DNA of 16,839 bases, from contig CAOMHR010000007.1 in NCBI GenBank assembly GCA_948482865.1, forward strand, positions 5,959 through 22,797, written 5' to 3'. Of this stretch, positions 13,545 to 16,839 are shown one piece after another (within the stretch, counting starts at the first letter, position 1; each line of letters starts with the position of its first letter). The notes under the pieces are model-generated. The model was given only the letters and a program-made list of their open reading frames with translations. It searched no databases and was not told the DNA's origin. Source of the DNA: Christensenellaceae bacterium (GTDB taxonomy: Bacteria > Bacillota > Clostridia > Christensenellales > Borkfalkiaceae). The translations under genes were made by a program, and so were the position numbers.

Positions 13545-14357
13545 ATGAAATTCGATTTTAACGCTGAATATTTCAATCCCCTGCACACCCTTGACTGCGG
13601 ACAGACTTTCAGGTTTTTTCCGTATAAGCAGGGCTTTGCCGTACTCTCTGCAAACAAGGCGTGTTACGTCTACTCGGACGGAAACAAAACGGTCGTTGAA
13701 AGCGGCGACTGCGATTATTTCTGGCGGTACTTTGACCTTGACCGCGACTATTCCGAAATTGCGGAAAAAGCAAAGTCGTACAACATCCCCCTGCTTTCGC
13801 GCAGCGCGGAGCTGTGCAAAGGGCTGAGAATTTTAAACCAGAACCGCGAAGAGATGATATTTTCGTTTATCATTTCGCAGAACAACAATATTCCGCGCAT
13901 AAAGGGAATTATAAACAGAATTTGCGAAGGACTCGGCGAACACGTTGACGGTAAATATTACGCCTTCCCTACGGCAAAGGCGGTTGCGGAAGCGGGCGCG
14001 GAATTTTTCCGCAATGCGGGCGCGGGCTACCGCAACGTTTACCTTGCAGAAACGGGCGCGCGCATTGCGCTTGAAGGTATTGAAAGACTTGAAAACCTTG
14101 ACGCCGCGAGTCTTAAATCAGAGCTGTTGAAATACAAGGGCGTCGGTCCGAAAGTTGCCGACTGTATATCCCTTTTCGGCTTCGGCAAAACTGACAGCTT
14201 CCCCGTAGATACCTGGATTGAAAAAATTTACCGCGAAGACTTTGGCGGAACGCTGAAAAACCGCGACAAAATTTCAAAATATCTCGTAGAATTGTTCGGC
14301 GAAAATTCGGGATATATGCAGCAGTATCTTTTTTACGGAAAACGGTTAAACTTATAA
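13545..14357 (+). CDS. 8-oxoguanine DNA glycosylase / AlkA-type HhH-GPD glycosylase
   Basis: A 270-residue base-excision repair glycosylase/lyase of the OGG type. The N-terminal domain begins with HTLDCGQTFRF (14-24), the usual OGG start. SQNNNIPRIKG (111-121) belongs to the lesion-binding helical core, and the helix-hairpin-helix GVGPKVADCISLFGFGKTDSFPVDTW (199-224) contains the predicted catalytic Lys203 and Asp222. The start is ATG 13545 with AAAGG at 13532-13536. A longer frame from 13473 would run through the terminator and is rejected. The next gene starts 1 nt after the stop codon. The predicted role is removal of oxidised guanine (8-oxoG) from DNA. Confidence 0.9.
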   Translation: MKFDFNAEYFNPLHTLDCGQTFRFFPYKQGFAVLSANKACYVYSDGNKTVVESGDCDYFWRYFDLDRDYSEIAEKAKSYNIPLLSRSAELCKGLRILNQNREEMIFSFIISQNNNIPRIKGIINRICEGLGEHVDGKYYAFPTAKAVAEAGAEFFRNAGAGYRNVYLAETGARIALEGIERLENLDAASLKSELLKYKGVGPKVADCISLFGFGKTDSFPVDTWIEKIYREDFGGTLKNRDKISKYLVELFGENSGYMQQYLFYGKRLNL

Positions 14358-14358
14358 T

Positions 14359-15033
14359 GTGCCCGATTATTTTTCACACGGCGTATGCGCCGAAGTAATT
14401 TACGAAAAACTGCAGAGCAAATACAAGAGCCGCATTAAAAACAAAACCCTGTACCTTTTGGGGGCGCAGGGCGGCGATTTGTTTTTTGCTTACAATATAA
14501 AGCCTACCAAATCGAATCTCGGCAGAAGTCTGCACCGTACCGAAGCCGTTGCGCTTTTCGAAAAGCTGATTACGGCAAACCCTTCATACGTTGCGGGGTT
14601 TGCCACCCACTACGCCTTGGACAGCACCCTGCATCCTAAAATTTACGCCTATGAAAAGACGCGCCGCTCGCCCCTGACGCACGTTAAATTCGAAAACGAT
14701 TTGGGGCTTTATATAAGCCGCAAATTCGGCATAAGGCGCAAAATCATTCCGCGCGAAACTCTGCTCCGCTGTACGGGCGCGGTATACGACGCAATAAAAA
14801 AGGTAGAGCCGCTTGTAACAATTTCGGGCGTGGAACGCTGTCTTAAAAGGCACTTTTCCTACTCTAAATTTATGTACCGCTTCAAGCGGCAGAATTACAA
14901 GTGCAAATACGACTTTTCCGCCATGTCCGAAGACATCGATAAAAGCGTCGACTTCGGCATTGAAGCGGTGAAAAACGTACTTGACGGCGAAGTGCCGTTT
15001 GAAGTTTTCAGTAAAAAATTTTTACAAAGCTGA
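14359..15033 (+). CDS. Zinc-dependent phospholipase C-like protein
   Basis: A 224-residue protein resembling the bacterial zinc-dependent phospholipase C / S1-P1 nuclease fold family. Likely ligands are H7 (SHG), D40 (GAQGGDLFF), H59, H84 and D88 (FATHYALDSTLHP), and H108/E112 (THVKFEND). It lacks a signal peptide, so it probably acts inside the cell, unlike secreted toxins of this fold. Start is GTG 14359, directly after the glycosylase stop (TAATGTG), implying translational coupling; MPDYFSHG is the expected N-terminus for the family. The substrate is unknown. The stop codon lies in the arm of a hairpin shared with the convergent protease gene. Confidence 0.8.
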   Translation: MPDYFSHGVCAEVIYEKLQSKYKSRIKNKTLYLLGAQGGDLFFAYNIKPTKSNLGRSLHRTEAVALFEKLITANPSYVAGFATHYALDSTLHPKIYAYEKTRRSPLTHVKFENDLGLYISRKFGIRRKIIPRETLLRCTGAVYDAIKKVEPLVTISGVERCLKRHFSYSKFMYRFKRQNYKCKYDFSAMSEDIDKSVDFGIEAVKNVLDGEVPFEVFSKKFLQS

Positions 15034-15054
15034 CGGAAGAAGTTCCGTCAGCTT
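15027..15054. terminator. Hairpin terminator shared by convergent genes
   Basis: AAGCTGACGGAA (15027-15038) pairs perfectly with TTCCGTCAGCTT (15043-15054) around a 4-nt loop. TGA stop codons of both flanking genes (15031-15033 on + and 15048-15050 on -) sit inside its arms. T-rich sequence follows on both sides. Confidence 0.88.
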
Positions 15055-15845
15055 AATATTTTGTCGTAAATGGCGTGCTTTTGCAAAAGCTCGTACATCT
15101 CGTCTTCGGTAATTTCGTCAAGATTGCCCTTGTCGTAAAATCTGAAAATCACGTACTTGCTGCCGTCCATATGGCGGAGAGCGTCCCTGTAAGTAGAATT
15201 TACGCTCAGCATAACTTCTTTAATATCCTTCCCCCTTTTAGGCTTCTGCGCGGAAAAGGATATGCGCGACATGGGCACTTCTTTTTCAAACGCCGAACAC
15301 AGCAGAAACCCCGCAAAAACGAGAAACGAAATATTTCTGAACGCAAAGAAAAAGATGAATACGAACGCCGCCGCCAATACTCCGCTTACGACGCGCAGCG
15401 CAATTTTTGCAACCCTTTCTTTTAAAAACAGTTTTAAAACGCACCTTGCCGCCCTGCCGCCGTCAAGCGGGTACGCAGGCAAAAGGTTGATTGAAAACAT
15501 TACCGCGCTTGCAGAAAAAACCGTGTCGGTATAGGCGTAACTGACGGGATAAAACCACCACAGCCCCGCGCAGGCTACGCATATCAGCGCGTTCACCAAC
15601 GGACCCGAGAGCGCCAGCTTCAACTCGTCGACAGCAGAAATTCCGTCCGTGTCGCAAAGCGCAGCCGCGCCGTAGGGCATAAGGCTGATTTTACTGCACG
15701 CGTATCCCAGCCTTCGGGCGCAAAAAATATGACCGCACTCGTGCATGAGCGCGGTCAACGCGTATATTATAAATACGGGAAACCCGCCGAAAATTGCCGA
15801 GGCAATTCCCAAAGCTATGAACAGCGGATGAACTGTAATTTTCAC
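15048..15845 (-). CDS. M50 site-2 metalloprotease, SpoIVFB-like
   Basis: A 265-residue intramembrane zinc protease. HECGH (35-39) lies in the first membrane region and NLLPAYPLDGGR (120-131) supplies the third zinc ligand Asp128, the S2P/M50 pattern. A soluble C-terminal part from about 190 (domain with KRGKDIKEVMLSVNSTYRDALRHMDGSKY) looks CBS-like, as in SpoIVFB. In Bacillus, SpoIVFB cleaves pro-sigma-K in the mother-cell membrane around the forespore. That role is inferred here from the overlapping SpoIVFA-like gene upstream. The start is GTG (15843-15845), overlapping the TGA of that gene. No sigK is in the window. Confidence 0.85.
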   Translation of the reverse strand: MKITVHPLFIALGIASAIFGGFPVFIIYALTALMHECGHIFCARRLGYACSKISLMPYGAAALCDTDGISAVDELKLALSGPLVNALICVACAGLWWFYPVSYAYTDTVFSASAVMFSINLLPAYPLDGGRAARCVLKLFLKERVAKIALRVVSGVLAAAFVFIFFFAFRNISFLVFAGFLLCSAFEKEVPMSRISFSAQKPKRGKDIKEVMLSVNSTYRDALRHMDGSKYVIFRFYDKGNLDEITEDEMYELLQKHAIYDKILS

Positions 15846-16624
15846 AGAGCCCAGACGGGAACGTCGTCGGTTATGGTTACGCAGTTCAACAGCGCGCCCG
15901 CGTTGTAAAGGGAAACGCGTACTTCGCTCGACCCGTCGCTGTAACCTACGGGAAGGTTGCCCGCAACTTTGGTGTCGGCTCCGTAATAAGCGGTCGTAAG
16001 CCCTGTGATTACGCTGGTAAAGTCGGAAGTGTGCGCAATTTCAACGGTATACAAACCACTGTCACCGTCTTCGTACACGCGGGAAATTTTGCCGCCGTAT
16101 ACTGGATATACGCTTGCTTCGGCGGTGAAAGATAAAACTCCGCTTTCCGAAACGGAAACTTCCGCGTCTGAAAGTTCGCTTACGACGGGGGATAATTTAA
16201 GTTCGGAATACACAGGCTCAGACGCTTCGCCCTGCGCCGTGTTGGTGAAAAGCCCCAAAAAGTTGTTTATCGCGCTGTGAGGCATAAATACATTTGTCAC
16301 AAAAATAGCAACGGCTATAAGACCTATTGCCACCGCTTCAATGAACAGCACCTTGCCGCCCTTATCCTTTAACGCGGCTGCCGCGCCCGAAAATTTGTCC
16401 TTTAACTTGATTTTTTCGGGTTTGGGCGGTTCGGAAAGGTCTTCCGCATATACGTACGCGCCCACGCGCTCGTTTACGCTTTCAACAACCATTTCTTTCA
16501 GCTCTTCGGGCTGGGACGCGGGTTCTGCGGCGTGTTTACGTTTGAAAAAACTTTTCTTTTTGACAACGTTTACCGTGCTTACGGGTATTTCAAGCATTTC
16601 GGCATAGTCTAATTCCTGATTCAT
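15842..16624 (-). CDS. SpoIVFA-like membrane protein with degenerate LytM/M23 domain
   Basis: A 260-residue protein with a charged N-terminal cytoplasmic region (1-90), one membrane helix (about 91-114) and an extracytoplasmic domain. The last part (about 170-250: VYPVYGGKISRVYEDGDSGLYTVEIAHTSDF...GADTKVAGNLPVGYSDGSSEVRVSLYNAG) follows the outline of the LytM/M23 fold. The zinc ligands are missing: the position of HxH(F)E reads EVRVSLY. In Bacillus, SpoIVFA is a similar scaffold/inhibitor of SpoIVFB with a degenerate LytM domain. The 4-nt overlap with the M50 gene supports the same job here. Start ATG 16622-16624 has the SD CGGAGGAT. No clear promoter, including sigma-E type, was seen in 16625-16736. 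Confidence 0.75.
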   Translation of the reverse strand: MNQELDYAEMLEIPVSTVNVVKKKSFFKRKHAAEPASQPEELKEMVVESVNERVGAYVYAEDLSEPPKPEKIKLKDKFSGAAAALKDKGGKVLFIEAVAIGLIAVAIFVTNVFMPHSAINNFLGLFTNTAQGEASEPVYSELKLSPVVSELSDAEVSVSESGVLSFTAEASVYPVYGGKISRVYEDGDSGLYTVEIAHTSDFTSVITGLTTAYYGADTKVAGNLPVGYSDGSSEVRVSLYNAGALLNCVTITDDVPVWAL

Positions 16625-16736
16625 ACTTATCCTCCGATTTATTCAGTCTAACCTAATTTATGCCCCGCGGGAAGCCGTTAGAACATTTTTTTAAAAATAT
16701 GCATATACTGGAAGATTTTTTTCCTTATAAATTAAC

Positions 16737-16767
16737 AAAGCCAACAGAGCAAAGCTCCGCTGGCTTT
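16737..16767 (-). terminator. Intrinsic terminator upstream of the SpoIVFA-like gene
   Basis: On the minus strand AAAGCCAGCGGAGC (16767-16754) pairs with GCTCTGTTGGCTTT (16750-16737) around UUU. The two imperfect positions on the plus strand become G-U pairs in the minus-strand RNA, so it ends the partial gene at 16778. Confidence 0.8.
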
Positions 16768-16777
16768 ATTTAGTTAA

Positions 16778-16839
16778 TCAGTCAAGGGGGTCGTAGAAGC
16801 CATCGATATCGAAGTTCTCGTCTCGGCGGATTGTACCGT
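16778..16839 (-). CDS. C-terminal end of an unidentified gene (partial)
   Basis: The last 19 codons of a gene that continues beyond the window, reading GTIRRDENFDIDGFYDPLD then TGA. The acidic/aromatic tail is too short to name. A terminator follows 10 nt after the stop, which supports a real gene end. In Bacillus, min and mre genes precede spoIVFA, but nothing here proves that. Confidence 0.55.
   Translation of the reverse strand, partial: GTIRRDENFDIDGFYDPLD

Noticed and set aside
16625..16736. Sigma-E promoter for the SpoIVFA-like operon (CATAAATT near 16650)
   Set aside because: No -35 element at the proper distance; the only candidate is far too distant.
1..16839. tRNA genes, IS elements, prophage or toxin-antitoxin system
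   Set aside because: No cloverleaf, transposase, integrase, terminal inverted repeats or recognisable toxin pairs were found on reading both strands.

Overview
This looks like a chromosomal segment of an endospore-forming Firmicute, most likely an uncultured, gut-type member of the Clostridia. The evidence is a complete gerA-gerB-gerC type germinant-receptor operon, a SpoIVFA/SpoIVFB-like membrane protease pair, strong Shine-Dalgarno (SD) sites on most genes, sigma-A type promoters and many short intrinsic terminators. I see no IS element, prophage, CRISPR array, tRNA or rRNA. The species cannot be named from sequence alone.

Layout. 1-177 (-): rpsU (ribosomal protein S21) with a near-consensus promoter. 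295-1161 (-): two-repeat membrane metal/metalloid exporter. 1210-2412 (-): MalK/UgpC-type ABC ATPase that has lost several catalytic motifs. 2572-4140 (+): queH (queuosine biosynthesis) and an unusual ornithine-carbamoyltransferase-like enzyme, each with its own promoter. 4216-5511 (+): lipoprotein with Cys-rich repeats and BspA-type leucine-rich repeats. 5554-7007 (-): trmB and a membrane-anchored metallophosphoesterase, translationally overlapping. 7181-7729 (+): unknown membrane protein with a TTG start. 7791-8107 (-): strong promoter, an approximately 160-nt structured RNA ending in an intrinsic terminator, then a 45-codon TTG-start ORF and its own terminator. 8195-11957 (-): germinant-receptor operon. 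12056-13470 (+): PadR regulator and a HAAS/DUF4097-like membrane protein, with a palindromic operator over the promoter. 13545-15033 (+): OGG/AlkA-type DNA glycosylase and a zinc-dependent phospholipase C-like protein. 15048-16624 (-): SpoIVFB-like M50 protease and SpoIVFA-like partner. 16778-16839 (-): C-terminal end of an unidentified gene.

How genes work together. Two blocks are sporulation- or germination-related: the germinant receptor (A, B and C subunits, start/stop codons overlapping by 4 nt) and the M50 protease with its LytM-like partner. The PadR pair is a typical self-regulated module. queH and trmB both act on tRNA modification but are not adjacent.

The most interesting signals are these. 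First, four genes without an SD site (queH, the carbamoyltransferase, trmB and gerA) all have a -10 hexamer exactly 6 nt before ATG, so transcription would begin on the A of the start codon (leaderless mRNAs). Second, the 8107-7946 RNA folds into a long interrupted hairpin closed by 15 continuous base pairs. Third, the ABC ATPase is altered at the Q-loop, signature and H-loop. Fourth, the carbamoyltransferase is altered in both substrate-binding motifs. Fifth, the GerC subunit lacks the usual lipobox cysteine.
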